From positions 62,001-126,000 of the forward strand of contig CAWJYO010000002.1 in the NCBI GenBank assembly GCA_963847085.1: 64,000 nt of DNA, read 5' to 3'. Below the pieces are notes generated by a model that had not been told where the DNA came from, did not search any database, and saw only the letters and a program-made list of their open reading frames with translations. Position 1 is the first letter of the stretch. Each line of letters opens with the position of its first letter. Position numbers and translations under genes: made by a program. Origin of the DNA: Ilyomonas sp963847085. GTDB lineage: Bacteria > Bacteroidota > Bacteroidia > Chitinophagales > Chitinophagaceae. This document shows positions 47,770 through 58,977 of the stretch, in pieces.

Positions 47770-49668
47770 ATGAAAACCTGGATTGTAATAGCATTTGTGA
47801 TGTTTGGTTTTGCAGCAAAAGCAGCCGACTATCCTTACTCAACGATAGCTGATTCGTTAAAAACGAATGCAGTTGCTGTAAAGCGATACGAAGAAAAACG
47901 AATTGAAATTCTATCAACCGAAAGAGCAAAAATTTATACGCATTATGTAACAACAATTTTAAGTGAAGCCGGTGATGAACATGCAGATTGCAACAGTTGG
48001 TATGATAAGTTTGTTTCCATCAATTACATTTCCGGTACATTATATAATGCGGATGGGAAGGAAATAAAACACATCAAAACAAAAGATTGTAAAGACGAAA
48101 GTTATTACGATGGTTTTAGCCTGATGAGCGATAACCGGAGTAAAAAATTCGATTTCAATTGCCGCAGTTATCCTTATACAGTTGAGTACGAGGAAGAAGA
48201 TGAAGATAACGGTATCTTCTCGCTCGATTATTGGATGCCGCAGGAGAATGAACACATTGCTGTTGAATTAAGCAAGCTTACCGTAATCGCGCCAGCTAAC
48301 CTGCCATTTCGCTACAAACAAATGAATTATGCAGGTGATCCCGTGATTACACAATCAGGCGATAAAAAAATATACACCTGGCAGATCAAAAATATTCCTG
48401 CAAAACTAAAAGAACCATTTGCACCCGCATGGAAGGAGTTGGTTACATCGGTTTCGGTTGCACCATCTAACTTCAAGATTGAGGGTTACGAAGGCAATAT
48501 GAATACATGGAGCAGTTTCGGCGTGTTTATGAATTCATTATTAAAAGGTAGAGATGCTTTGCCCGATGCGCTGAAACAAAAAGTGCATGAGATAGCAGAT
48601 CATCTTACAAAGCCTGAAGATAAAGTGAATACGTTGTACCAGTTTTTGCAGCAAAACACACGTTATGTTAGCGTTCAGTTGGGCATTGGCGGCTGGCAAC
48701 CATTTGATGCTTCTTATGTGTATTCCAATAAATACGGCGATTGTAAAGCTCTATCTAATTATATGGTTGCCATGCTGAAAGAAGCGGGAATAAAGGCAGA
48801 TTATGTGCTGATAGAAGCAGGTAGATATGCACATGGTTTAATGGCTGATTTTCCATCGAACCAATTCAATCATGCAACGGTTTGTGTGCCCTTGCCACAC
48901 GATACAATGTGGCTGGAATGCACGAGCCAAACGTTTCCTGCCAATTACATCAGCGATTTTACAGGCAACCGGCAAGCGGTTTTAATTGATGAGGCTGGAG
49001 GTCATGTTGTCAATACCATTCATTATACGGCTGCCGATAATGTGCAGGTAAGAAACATAAAAGCTACGATTGATGATGGCGGAAAATTAACAGCAGAAGT
49101 GCATTCCGTTTACAAATGTTTGGAAGGAGACGATATTCATAAAATGCTGCATTTTAAAACTAAAAAAGAACAGTTGGAACAGCTAAAAAATGATTTTGAT
49201 ATTCCTACTTACGATGTGGTTGCTTTCAGTTATAATGAAGGTATTTCTTCGAAGCCAGCTACAGAAGAATCGTTACAAATAGCGGCTGACAATTACGCGA
49301 CTATCACCGGTAAACGCATGTTTGTAATGCCTGATATTTTGACCAAAAATAATAGTAAACTCTCACCCGACGACGATCGTAAGTTTGATGTTTGTTTGCT
49401 ATATGGTTATACTCATATTGATACAATTCACATTCAATTACCAAAGGGTTACGAAATTGAGGCAAAACCAAAAGATGTAACGATTAGCAACGAATTTGGT
49501 GATTATAACATTCGTTTTCAAACGGGTGATGATGAAATTATTTGCCAGCGATATTTTAAAAGGGCTGAAGGCAGATTTGCGCCTTCAGCTTATAGTAAAC
49601 TTGTTACTTTCTACGATGCCATTTACAAAGCCGACCACAGCAAGTTTGTTTTTGTAAAGAAAGTGTAG
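47770..49668 (+). CDS. DUF3857/transglutaminase-like protein C, intact triad
   Basis: 632 residues with a signal peptide (1-18, AKAADYP). The DUF3857 domain is followed by a transglutaminase-like domain that keeps the catalytic Cys (NKYGDCKALSNYMVAMLKEAGI) and His (NQFNHATVCVPL). The third position is MWLECTSQT, with Glu in place of the more usual Asp. It is more distant from A and B than they are from each other. Function is unknown; related proteins accompany envelope or polysaccharide functions in Bacteroidota. A hairpin terminator-like repeat follows. Confidence 0.88.
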   Translation: MKTWIVIAFVMFGFAAKAADYPYSTIADSLKTNAVAVKRYEEKRIEILSTERAKIYTHYVTTILSEAGDEHADCNSWYDKFVSINYISGTLYNADGKEIKHIKTKDCKDESYYDGFSLMSDNRSKKFDFNCRSYPYTVEYEEEDEDNGIFSLDYWMPQENEHIAVELSKLTVIAPANLPFRYKQMNYAGDPVITQSGDKKIYTWQIKNIPAKLKEPFAPAWKELVTSVSVAPSNFKIEGYEGNMNTWSSFGVFMNSLLKGRDALPDALKQKVHEIADHLTKPEDKVNTLYQFLQQNTRYVSVQLGIGGWQPFDASYVYSNKYGDCKALSNYMVAMLKEAGIKADYVLIEAGRYAHGLMADFPSNQFNHATVCVPLPHDTMWLECTSQTFPANYISDFTGNRQAVLIDEAGGHVVNTIHYTAADNVQVRNIKATIDDGGKLTAEVHSVYKCLEGDDIHKMLHFKTKKEQLEQLKNDFDIPTYDVVAFSYNEGISSKPATEESLQIAADNYATITGKRMFVMPDILTKNNSKLSPDDDRKFDVCLLYGYTHIDTIHIQLPKGYEIEAKPKDVTISNEFGDYNIRFQTGDDEIICQRYFKRAEGRFAPSAYSKLVTFYDAIYKADHSKFVFVKKV

Positions 49669-49680
49669 CGTTTAAAAGCA

Positions 49681-49760
49681 TGTCCCGCAGATAACGCGGA
49701 TAAGCGCAGAAATAACTCAACACATCTGCGTAAATCCGCGTTATCTGCGGGGCATTTTTT
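49681..49760 (+). terminator. Hairpin of 'ATCTGCGG' words, terminator-like
   Basis: Arms 49681-49710 and 49725-49754 pair over 30 bp with a few mismatches and a 14-nt loop, then a run of T (49755-49761). It begins 12 nt after gene C and faces the convergent TolB-like gene. Word family shared with 20325-20455. Confidence 0.85.
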
Positions 49761-49766
49761 TGTCTT

Positions 49767-52700
49767 TTAAAAATCCAATCCCAGCGCCAGATAAGAAACA
49801 GGGCTGCCTTTAAAGACACCTTTCATTTGCCAGCCAAGGTCATATTTAATAAAATAGCCCAGCAATGTAGTACGGGCACCAAATCCATAACCGCCTGCCA
49901 ATGGTCCAATACCGCCAGACCGGATTTTAATAGATACCGGCGTTGAAGGATCGGTATAATTCTCACTTGGGCGGGCAATGTTTTTGATACTTCCGTCCCA
50001 GGCTGTACCCAGATCAATAAACTGTGTCAACTGAAAGTTTCTTACAAATGCATTATTGATAGGCTTATTAAAAAATGTGGTAAACACAGGCAAACGAAAC
50101 TCACTGTTGATGATTAAATCGTTGTTGCCATTGGCTAAGTTTTGATTATAGCCACGCATGTTTACTGCCAGTGTTTGAAACGCATACGGCACTGAAGGGT
50201 TAGGCGGATTGGTATTGAATTTCGGAGTGAGCACCGAACCATCTATACCGCCCAGATAATAAATCACTTTTGCATCGCCCACCGAGAAATCAGCCGCTAC
50301 TCTGCCAGCCCAAATAAAGTTGCGATAAATAGGAACATAATATCGTGCATCAGTACCGATATTCACAATGTGCTTCCCTTTTATAGAAGATTGGCCCAGC
50401 GGCGCCCAAAAATCGGTATATACTTTCCAGCGCAAACCATTCCATATATTTTGTGCCGGCGTAATGGTGTTATCATACACATACTCCAACCGCGTAACTA
50501 ATGTTTTTGCTGTTGAATCCGACAACTTCAACGCATCGGGATAAGGAAACGGTTTGATAATGCCTTTATCAGTTCTTACACCCGCCGTCAAGCGCACACT
50601 TCTTACTTCATCAATGGGAAAAGAAGCATTTGCCTGGTACAAATTGGTAACAACATTGTTCGACAAAAAGCTTTTGTCTAAACCAGTTGTGTCCACATTT
50701 CCCGGCTGATAAAAGTTCTGATAATTGTTTACATTACTGCGATAATAAGTGATGCCCCAATCAATGCGTTTTCTGTAATTCTGCAACGAAAGAAAAGCGT
50801 CTTTATCACTGATCGTTGTTCCAAACCGGAAGCCACCGATCAGCTTTATATCTTCCATTACATCACTAACGCCTACGCGAAACATCCAGCTTAAATCCTG
50901 CCCATTATCTAATCGTATGGGACCGGCACCACCGGCATACGGTTGATAACGGTTGAAGATTATATTGTTGGTAAAGCCTGCCAGTACATAATCGGCACTA
51001 AACTTCAAACCATAATTAAACAAACCTGCATTGGCCAGCAAGCCGGTTTTGCGCGGTGCAACAGCGGTTGATGTTCCAGTTGTTTTGTTTGTTGTCGTAT
51101 CTTTTTTATCGTTTTCAAATTCGTTTTGAAACAAGTTGTTTCCCTTATTGCTGTTTTGCGCAGTATCAGTTGGTCGCGCAATGGTAGAAGCGCCTTTTTC
51201 CAATCGTTCATGAATCAACAACTGTTTAATGTAATCGGTTGGTCGCGGGTTCACATTGCGGCGGCGCAAGGCAATAGAATCAGGTTTTAATTTGTACAAA
51301 AATTTATAATCGCCTTCGCGTCTCACTTCGCTTACTTGCCCATTGTTTCCGGCAATTCGTGTTTCCAGCAAACTGCTTTGATAATTGGTGATCGGGAAGG
51401 TGTAAGTTGAATCTTTATATACCTGGTAATAACTTACACTATCGGGTTTGTTCTTCTGCCATGCTGATAAAGTAGAATCCAACTCTTTACCGCTTGGATT
51501 GCGAAGAACCTGATCGCCTACATACCACAATGTATCCAAACCATTGCGTTGTGTGGTGAAGAAGCCAGCCCAGCGATTGGAAATACCATTCTCATCATTG
51601 ATGTAAGTAAAGTGATTGACGTTGTATTGCATTGGATACTTTGCATCACCAAACTTTACATTGGTCAACTGGCTGATTTGTTTGATTTCACTGTTATTAT
51701 TGATGTCAACCAAAAAGATATTGAAATGATTACGGCTGGGTAAAGCTGTGTCGCTATTGGCTAGCGTTCGGGCCCAGGCCGATTGGACGAAAATATAATG
51801 CCCACACGGTTTGGAAACGCCACAACAGTCGGGTTCAAATCATCGAACACATCGTTGGTAATTTGCTTGATTCTTCCGGTTTCAATTTTATAAGTAAAGA
51901 TGTCGGAATGCCCATTTTTTACCGCACTTAACAACAAGGTTCCGGCATCGAGCATAAAGCCTGCATCTAGTATTTGGTCGAAGCCTTCTATCTGTTGTTT
52001 AAAGCGTTTAAAATTGGCAATCACATCATACACAAACATGTTTATTTTTCCTTCTTTCCAATAGATAACCAACAAGCGCGAGCCTTTTCCGTCCCATGCC
52101 AGTATTGGATAATTTGGATTGATGTCGCCCTGGTAAGTTTTTACTCCATATTTTAAGATGACATGTTCATCGTAATTATTGTCAACATATTTTACCTGGT
52201 AAACGCCTTTCGTAAATTCAACCACTGCATAAGAGTTGTTGCGCGGATTTGGGTTTCCGTTAAAGCGAAAGAAATCGCTCTTTGTTGTTTCTTCCACAAC
52301 ACTTAATTTTCCTTTGGGTGCATTTCGTCTGCCTTTGATATCGTTGAAATATTTCGTTGATTCATATTGCATAAAATCTTCCAACATATTCTTAAATTTC
52401 TTTTTAGCAATGCGTAGAGAAGCCGTGTTTAAATTTTTATACAAGCGGGCGAGATATAAAAAGTAAGTAACGTTTTCTTTCTTATATTTTTCCTGTACGT
52501 AATACCAAAACGCATGACCTGCCAGATCGGGTTGCTTAAACGCAAACTGATAAAAAGTTGTGTACGTTCCGCTAAGCATGGCACTCTTCAATTGGTCGTC
52601 TAAACCTGTGCTCCAGTTCTCTGCAATATAAGCCACGTAGCCATCGGTTAACCATTTGGGTAAATCGAGCAAAGCCGCATTAGAAGCCACTTCGCCAATG

Positions 52701-53170
52701 TCATCGCCAAACAAAATATTGTCAGTTAAAATACGCGCAATGCCTTGCCGTATCTGCATTCTAAGGTTTTCATGGTCGCCATTATAATACAGCACCATTT
52801 TGTTATTCACCAGTTTGGTTAAGCCACCTGCATTTTGCCAGTCAATACCCAAACCAATATTGCTTTGCTTGTAATCATCGTAGGTATTATAAACAATAAT
52901 ATTTGCCTTGCGTTGCAACGAATATTCGGTGGCTTGTTCAATAGATTTTAATTCCTCTTCGGCTACCTGCGCTACAAATTTGCCCAATTCCAAACCGCCC
53001 TGACTACTGTATGTGTTGAAGTTTTGGGTTTGATAAAATTTCCAGTGAAACTTTTTGTATTGAATGCGGTTTTTGCCATAGTCAACGGTGTTCACTTGTG
53101 CAAAAACAAAAAAGGGGAATAGAGCAATGAGAAAAACAAACGCGCTACTTAATAAGCGATTACTTTGCAT
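49767..53170 (-). CDS. TolB-like outer-membrane protein (peptidase MA-like, propeller, barrel), one frameshift
   Basis: About 1134 codons. Signal peptide (FLIALFPFFVFAQ), then a peptidase MA-like domain (FHWKFYQTQNFNTYSSQGG; IGLGIDWQNAGGLTKLV; LDLPKWLTDGYVAYIAENW) without an HExxH zinc motif. A TolB/WD40-like propeller (DLNPTVVAFPNRVGIIFSSNRPG) follows, then a long C-terminal outer-membrane beta-barrel ending ALGLDF. The frame shifts once near 51760, where SSNRPGPER continues into NHFNIFLVDINNNSEIKQISQLT. Bacteroidota databases often call this family 'translocation protein TolB', although it is not part of the Tol-Pal system by sequence. Confidence 0.82.
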
Positions 53171-53230
53171 ATCCAGTCGTTATAAAAATTAAAGTTAGCT
53201 CAATTCAATTCAGGTGTAAAAATAAGTTCT

Positions 53231-53877
53231 ATGATTCATGTGGAAGTGTTTACATTCAATCCTTTGCAGGAGAACACTTATGTTCTCACCAACGAAAAAC
53301 GGGAAGCGATTATTATTGATCCTGGTTGCTACTTTACAGCCGAAGAAGAAACATTACAAAATTATTTAGCAAACGGTGGTTTTTCACCGGTTCAACTCAT
53401 TAATACGCATTGCCATATTGACCATGTGTTTGGCAATTCTTTCGTTGCAAAACAATACGGATTGGAACTGTTCATTCATCCAGAGGAAGAATTTGTATTA
53501 AGTGTGCAGCCGCAATTTGCAGAGCGGTTCGGGTTTTCTTTTACCAATAATTACAAAGGAAAACTGCATTTTATAAAAGGTGGCGATACCATTGTGTTTC
53601 GGCGATGACGAACTAGCAGGTATTGGATGCGCCGGGACATTCGCCGGGCAGCATTTGTTTTTACTGCAAAAAACAAAACTTCATAATCGGTGGTGATGTT
53701 TTATTTAAAGAAAGTATTGGCCGAACCGATTTTCCGTTGGGAAATGCAGAGCAGCTCCACCAAAGTATCCGCACACAACTGTACACTTTGCCCGATGAAA
53801 CCATTGTGTATCCCGGCCACGGAGAACCTACAACCATTGGATATGAAAAAAAGTACAACCCGTATGTGAAGGGTTAA
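53231..53877 (+). CDS. Glyoxalase II-like MBL hydrolase, two indels
   Basis: About 215 residues. MBL fold with AIIIDPGCY, the metal motif NTHCHIDHVFGN, PGHSPGSICFY, FIIGGDVLFKESIGRTDFPLGN and YPGHGEPTTIGYEKKYNPYV. This pattern fits the short bacterial hydroxyacylglutathione-hydrolase-like family (YcbL type). An extra C near 53601 and an extra G near 53616 break the frame between IVFGDDELA and VLDAPGH. Substrate not determinable. Divergent from the TolB-like gene. Confidence 0.88.
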
Positions 53878-53963
53878 TATGTCAAATATATTATAAAATC
53901 TGAAGTTTATAAATACGAAAGTCGATAGTGGTTTTGTTTTGCGGAACGAAAAATAAGATCACT

Positions 53964-54676
53964 ATGAAAAGAACAATGTTAGTAGTTACGTGCGCCTTGA
54001 TGATGACCTCTCGCTTATTCGCAAAATGGAACCAACACTTCAACAAAAAATTCAGATGTTACCTGGCTCTCAACTTTTGGCATCGGCGGCTCATACAACG
54101 ATTATAAAAACATGAATAATATTCTGCCAAAGTTTTCAATGCCTACCCTTAGCAAATACAGTTTAAATGGTGCTTTAGAAACACATGTTAAGCTGCACAA
54201 TGTCTTGATTGGTTTGAATTTGATGGCTGGTGCATCAGAAAAAAGACCGGCGAATTTCAATGAATCACTCATGAATATGTCGGGCGATTTAGATTTTGGA
54301 TATTATGTTTTCAACAAAAACAAACTTCATATTGCGCCTGAAGTGGGAGTAGGTTTGTATGGTTCTGCTGTAAATCTTACCCAAACCACCGGTTATGCCA
54401 CCTTCGCTGATGTGCTGAACGATAAAGTTGCAGTGAACATGTACCAGATGTGCACCGTTACTCAATTTCGCTTTGCGCTTTGATGTGGCCGATTTTACAA
54501 AACAGCATACCTGTCTTACTTCAATTAAAATAGGTTATAAGTATGGGTTGAAAGAGCAAGGCTGGGGCATTGACCAGAACAACAATTCAACGTATCGCCG
54601 ATTCGCCAAAAGACAGGTTGAACCAGTATTATTTGTCGGTATCTCTTGGTATGGCTCGTGCAAAACACCATTCGTA
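53964..54676 (+). CDS. Small outer-membrane beta-barrel protein, frameshifted
   Basis: About 237 codons. The ATG at 53964 begins a signal peptide (LVVTCALMMTSRLFA). After a one-base shift near 54022 the protein reads NGTNTSTKNSDVTWLSTFGI and continues through alternating amphipathic strands (LETHVKLHNVLIGLNLMAG; NKNKLHIAPEVGVGLYGS). Two further shifts (about 54470 and 54590) lead to a barrel-type last strand (RLNQYYLSVSLGMARAKHHS). Such 8-stranded barrels are common in Bacteroidota and cannot be named more precisely. Confidence 0.7.
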
Positions 54677-54713
54677 ACGCAATTATTCTGTAACATTTCC
54701 GTATAGCAAAAAA

Positions 54714-54760
54714 TGCTTCGTGCCATGTTCACCGAACTGGCACGAAGCAGTTTCAATTTT
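54714..54760 (+). terminator. Terminator with 12-bp stem
   Basis: 54714-54725 pairs perfectly with 54738-54749; the loop can extend with GTTC/GAAC. T-rich sequence follows. It separates the small barrel gene from the convergent small gene. Confidence 0.88.
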
Positions 54761-54806
54761 TTGCTCTTTAACTTTCTTACGAACAGTTGCAGCGTTTGGG
54801 CAACTT

Positions 54807-55078
54807 TTAATGATTGTTAACGTTTGCCGACTGCTTTAACGTAAGTTTTGTAAATTCACTGCCATTGTATATGCGGGCAAGACCATTATCTTTTGTTTTT
54901 TTCCAATCTTCCAGGCGGCTTTCAGGTAAAATACGCCAGAAGTTTTTGGTTTTTAAATGATCAAAATCGCCGGTGTTTAAAAACATGCCACGCATAGTAT
55001 TGCGGGTTTTAAAGCTGATGACAACAACTTTGGTAAACAATTCAGGGGTAAGAAAATTTCGATTTGCTCACTTGTCAT
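54807..55078 (-). CDS. Small conserved-looking cytoplasmic protein, frameshifted
   Basis: About 90 residues. The ATG at 55078 gives MTSEQIEIFL; one missing base near 55048 moves reading to PELFTKVVVISFKTRNTMRGMFL. It ends SRLEDWKKTKDNGLARIYNGSEFTKLTL. I believe similar short proteins exist in other Chitinophagaceae but know no function. No signal peptide or membrane helix. Confidence 0.5.
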
Positions 55079-55233
55079 AAGTTATTTTTGCGGAAGATAA
55101 GAGATTTTTTTTTACCCGACACAATCTGCCAAGTTTGCATCCTTCCATTCTGTTGCACTGAAGTTTCGTTTTTCCCTCATTTTATCTTGGCACGTTCTTT
55201 CCTCCAACTTGATGCAAAAGCAAAAAGTAATAC

Positions 55234-56829
55234 ATGAACGAACAATTGTTGTGGTGGCAAACAGGCATTATTTACCAGGTGTATCCACGTTCTTTTCAGG
55301 ACAGCAATAACGATGGTGTTGGAGATTTGCAGGGAATCTATCACGGGTTGGATTATTTAAGAACTTAGGCGTAACTGCCGTTTGGTTATCGCCTATTTAT
55401 CCATCGCCAATGAAAGATTTTGGGTACGATATTTCTGATTATACCGGCATTTATCCCCTGTTTGGCGATATGAACGATTTTGATACTTTGTTATCTGAAG
55501 TTCATCAGCGCAACATGAAACTGATACTTGATTTGGTTCCCAATCATACATCCGATCAGCATCCCTGGTTCATCGAATCCCGTTCATCAAAAGACGCCCC
55601 AAAACGCGATTGGTACATCTGGCACGATGCTAAAGAAGATGGCAACGCACCTAACAACTGGCTGTCTGCTTTTGGCGGCACTGCCTGGGAGTGGGACGAC
55701 AATACAAAGCAATATTATTATCATGCATTTTTAAAAGAACAGCCCGACTTAAACTGGCGCAATCCTGAAGTGCAGGAAGCAATGCTAAATGTTATGCGGT
55801 TTTGGTTAGATAAAGGTGTTGATGGATTTCGGGTTGATGTAATATGGCATTTGATAAAAGATGCGCAATGGCGCGATGAGCCTGTCAATGCGGATTACCA
55901 GCCACAGCAGGCAACCTACGATAAATTATTGCATGTGTATTCGACTGACCAACCCGAAGTGCAGGAGATTGTACAAAAGATGCGTAGTGTGCTGGATGAA
56001 TACAGCGAGCGCATGATGATTGGTGAAATTTATTTGCCCATACACAAGCTGATGATGTATTATGGCAATCACAACAATGGTGCAAACCTGCCTTTTAATT
56101 TCCTGTTGCTTTCTATACAATGGCAGGCCAATATTGATAGCCGCAGCCATTGACGAATACGAAGGTGCTTTGCCGCAAAATGGATGGCCCAATTGGGTGT
56201 TGGGCAATCACGACCAGCCACGCATTGCCAGCCGGGTAGGGTTGCAGCAGGCACGCATTGCTGCCATGCTATTGCTTACATTGCGTGGCACGCCAACCGT
56301 TTATTATGGTGATGAAATTGGAATGAGCGATGTGGCTATACCAATGGATGAAGTGGTTGACCCGCAAGGTGTGAATATGCCTGATAAGCATTTAAGCCGC
56401 GACCCATGCACGAACGCCCATGCAGTGGAACGCTACAATCAATGCCGGTTTCAGCGAAGCGAGACCCTGGCTGAGATTGCATAAAAGTTATGCCCGACAA
56501 AATGTTGAGGTAGAAAGTAGCAATCCTTATTCTATACTTTCTTTATACAAAAAGCTTATTTTTTGCGGCAAAAAGAAGCTGCATTAAACAGTGGCTCTTA
56601 CACGCCTGTTTATTCTGATACTCAATTGTTGGCTTATGTTCGTAAAAACGGCGATTCTTCTTTTTTAATTGTATTGAACCTTACTCATCGGCCTGCTTAT
56701 TTCACGCCTCCGCATTTTACTTTTACAGGTGAAGTAGTAGTGGCTTCTATACCCGAATTAGAAGGAAGCGTATTTGAAAATACGTTGAACCTGGAAGGAG
56801 ATGAAGGCGTGGTGATAAGATTACAATAG
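55234..56829 (+). CDS. GH13 alpha-glucosidase/amylase-family enzyme, several frameshifts
   Basis: About 530 residues when joined. MNEQLLWWQTGIIYQVYPRSFQDSNNDGVGDLQGI is the GH13 entry strand. Conserved region I is DLVPNHTSDQHPWF, region II is GVDGFRVDVIWH (Asp nucleophile), region III is MMIGEIYLP (Glu acid/base) and region IV is LGNHDQPRIAS (Asp). Frames change near 55362, 56130 and 56435. There is no signal peptide, so it acts in the cytoplasm on imported maltose- or isomaltose-type oligosaccharides. It resembles oligo-1,6-glucosidase/alpha-glucosidase subfamilies; exact linkage is not readable. Confidence 0.9.
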
Positions 56830-56904
56830 GACGGGAATGTAATTATTTACTGAAATAAACGTTTGGCAGGTTTATGTTAAATGATGGAAGACCCAGTAAG
56901 TGCA

Positions 56905-57237
56905 TCACACATTCACTACCTGCACAGCTGTTCCATAACACAAAACTTCTGTTACTCCCTGCATAATTTCATTGGCATCATAGCGAAGGTTAATAACAGC
57001 ATTGGCGCCTCTTTCATTGGCATGTTCTATCAGGTGGTTGTAGGCTTCCTGTCTTGTTTTCTCGCATAAATCTACGTAGATAGACAATTGGCCGCCTACC
57101 AATGTTTGCAATGCACCGGCAAGGTTGCCAAAAATGCTTCTCGACCGCACCGTAATACCGCGTACAATGCCCAGGTGTTTAATAATTTTATAGCCTTCCA
57201 ACTGGTTGCTGGCGGTTACTAAGTCATGATCTACCAT
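56905..57237 (-). CDS. YbjQ/UPF0145 family protein
   Basis: 110 residues. The YbjQ fold is clear: ASNQLEGYKIIKHLGIVRGITVRSRSIFGN, then LCEKTRQEAYNHLIEHANERGANAVINLRYDANEI. The family forms small pentameric beta/alpha rings, sometimes labelled heavy-metal-binding, with no proven role. Intact frame, single gene, convergent with the GH13 gene. Confidence 0.92.
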   Translation of the reverse strand: MVDHDLVTASNQLEGYKIIKHLGIVRGITVRSRSIFGNLAGALQTLVGGQLSIYVDLCEKTRQEAYNHLIEHANERGANAVINLRYDANEIMQGVTEVLCYGTAVQVVNV

Positions 57238-57408
57238 ATAATATGATTAGTTTTTGTTGTGAATGGATATGCTAAAATAATAAACATTCTTATGGTTAGT
57301 TGCGTTGAATTAGCTGAAGCCTAAGCAGCCTGGCTTTCCTTGTATTGGCATGAGCCATAGAAAGTGAAGTTATTGTAAGAAAACGTATATTCATTCCTAA
57401 TTTTCTGT
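57238..57408. other. Intergenic gap without features
   Basis: About 170 nt between YbjQ and the GMC oxidoreductase stop. I see no promoter match, hairpin or coding frame of note. Confidence 0.4.
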
Positions 57409-58950
57409 TTACAGATACCCTATTTTTTGTTTCAGATGATCGGCTAAACGGACAGTAAATGAGAGTAAGGTAAGTGTGGGATTTACTGCACCCGCAGTAA
57501 CATAGCAGGATGCACCGGCAACATATAAATTGTGCAGGCTGTGCAGCTTACAATCTGCATCTACAACGCCTTGTTTGGGATCGGCACTCATGCGCGTTGT
57601 GCCCATATGATGCCAGCCACCGCCGGTAAAAGAAGGCCATGTTTCATCTTTCTCGTCCTGCAAATAATCATACACTTTTACCCGGCCCATGGAAGCACGA
57701 CCGACTTCCTGACCAATGATTCTATTAATCGTCCGCAAACTATTTTTTTCAAGCGCGGTAAGTACCCAGTTAAGCTTTGCCCTTGGCATACCAAGCGAAT
57801 CCCTTTCGGTATCAAGCGTTACACGAGAATCAGGGTTGGGTGCCTGCTCCATACGTGTAAAAAGTTGATACGCCTGAAAGCCTTTGGGAATGTGCAGGGC
57901 TTTTGGTTTTGCCCCATTTTTATCAAGCTTTTTAAATGATTTTTCCATGGCATCTTTTTCATCCTTCCACACCTCTATAAAGGCAGCCTGGTTTTGTGCA
58001 ATTTCCAATGGTGAAAGCGAACTGGTGCCATTTAATATTTTATATTGTGTTTGCATTTGTTCACTTATGGCCAATTCTGCTCTTGCTTTGGTAACGCCAT
58101 AATCTATCATATACATTTTTACATCGGCAGGATCGGCAAGCCATAAACTGCCGGTCTTAATTTCAAGATGTTCCATAAAGTAACGACCCACATGATCGTA
58201 ATCGTTACCCAAACCTTTTTGCGCTTGGCCGTTTGCAGATAGGAGCAGCCGCGCATTTTGTATGGAGCAACAGGCAAGAATAAAATATTTTGCGCGCACG
58301 GTGTGTTGCTTGCCCGCATAGTTTTTGGCGGCTACTTCTTTTATAGCAGAAACATTTTCGTTGGCAATGATGTCAATCACATTTGCATACGTGTATAGGT
58401 GAATATTTTTGGCGTTTACAATCGCATCTCTATATTTTGTTCCAAACCGTGTAGGCGGGCTAAATTGCCACATCTTGCTCCACACTTTGTTTTTATTAAA
58501 AGGGAAAGGTTTAAAAGATTCCTCTTTTTGTTCCCAGTGTTCAGTACTGAAATCGTTGCCACCTACTTCAACATATTGTTGTGCGCGTGGGTAATAAGGT
58601 TTCATATCACTTAATGTAATAGGCCAGCCGCTGTTGGGCACCCAATCCCGCTTCTTAAAATCAATTTCATCAAATTCGGCACACCAGCCAGCCCAATGTC
58701 CTGTTGTGCCTCCGAAATAATGCAGCCTGATTGACTTTAAAGGAAAATAATGTTGTCCCGTTGTTTTACCGGCATACAATTCCTGCACTTGTTCATCATA
58801 CTCAAAACCACCACCTTCCAGCAGAATCACTTTATAAGGCGTGTTCAACCATTCAAGTGCCATGGTGATACCTGCAGCACCCGCACCGATTATACAAATA
58901 TCTCCTTCAATTAAAGAATTGTTTTCCAGGCTTCTTGCATCAATGTGCAT
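57409..58950 (-). CDS. GMC family oxidoreductase
   Basis: 513 residues. The FAD-binding Rossmann motif is at 19-40 (GDICIIGAGAAGITMALEW), followed by LLEGGGFEYDEQVQELY. The family region FGGTTGHWAGWCAEFDEIDFKKRDW and the C-terminal GMC_oxred_C block (GGWHHMGTTRMSADPKQGVVD, HNLYVAGASCYVTAGAVNPTLT) complete it, with the active-site His in GWHHMG. It oxidises an alcohol or sugar. It is encoded 27 nt after a small Tat- or lipoprotein-like subunit, as in gluconate 2-dehydrogenase-type complexes, but no cytochrome subunit is present. Confidence 0.93.
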   Translation of the reverse strand: MHIDARSLENNSLIEGDICIIGAGAAGITMALEWLNTPYKVILLEGGGFEYDEQVQELYAGKTTGQHYFPLKSIRLHYFGGTTGHWAGWCAEFDEIDFKKRDWVPNSGWPITLSDMKPYYPRAQQYVEVGGNDFSTEHWEQKEESFKPFPFNKNKVWSKMWQFSPPTRFGTKYRDAIVNAKNIHLYTYANVIDIIANENVSAIKEVAAKNYAGKQHTVRAKYFILACCSIQNARLLLSANGQAQKGLGNDYDHVGRYFMEHLEIKTGSLWLADPADVKMYMIDYGVTKARAELAISEQMQTQYKILNGTSSLSPLEIAQNQAAFIEVWKDEKDAMEKSFKKLDKNGAKPKALHIPKGFQAYQLFTRMEQAPNPDSRVTLDTERDSLGMPRAKLNWVLTALEKNSLRTINRIIGQEVGRASMGRVKVYDYLQDEKDETWPSFTGGGWHHMGTTRMSADPKQGVVDADCKLHSLHNLYVAGASCYVTAGAVNPTLTLLSFTVRLADHLKQKIGYL

Positions 58951-58977
58951 ATAACTAAAATGTATGGGTAAGCAATA

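Noticed and set aside
49767..53170. Active zinc metallopeptidase in the TolB-like protein
   Set aside because: The peptidase MA-like domain has no HExxH; the corresponding segment reads RQGIARILTDN.
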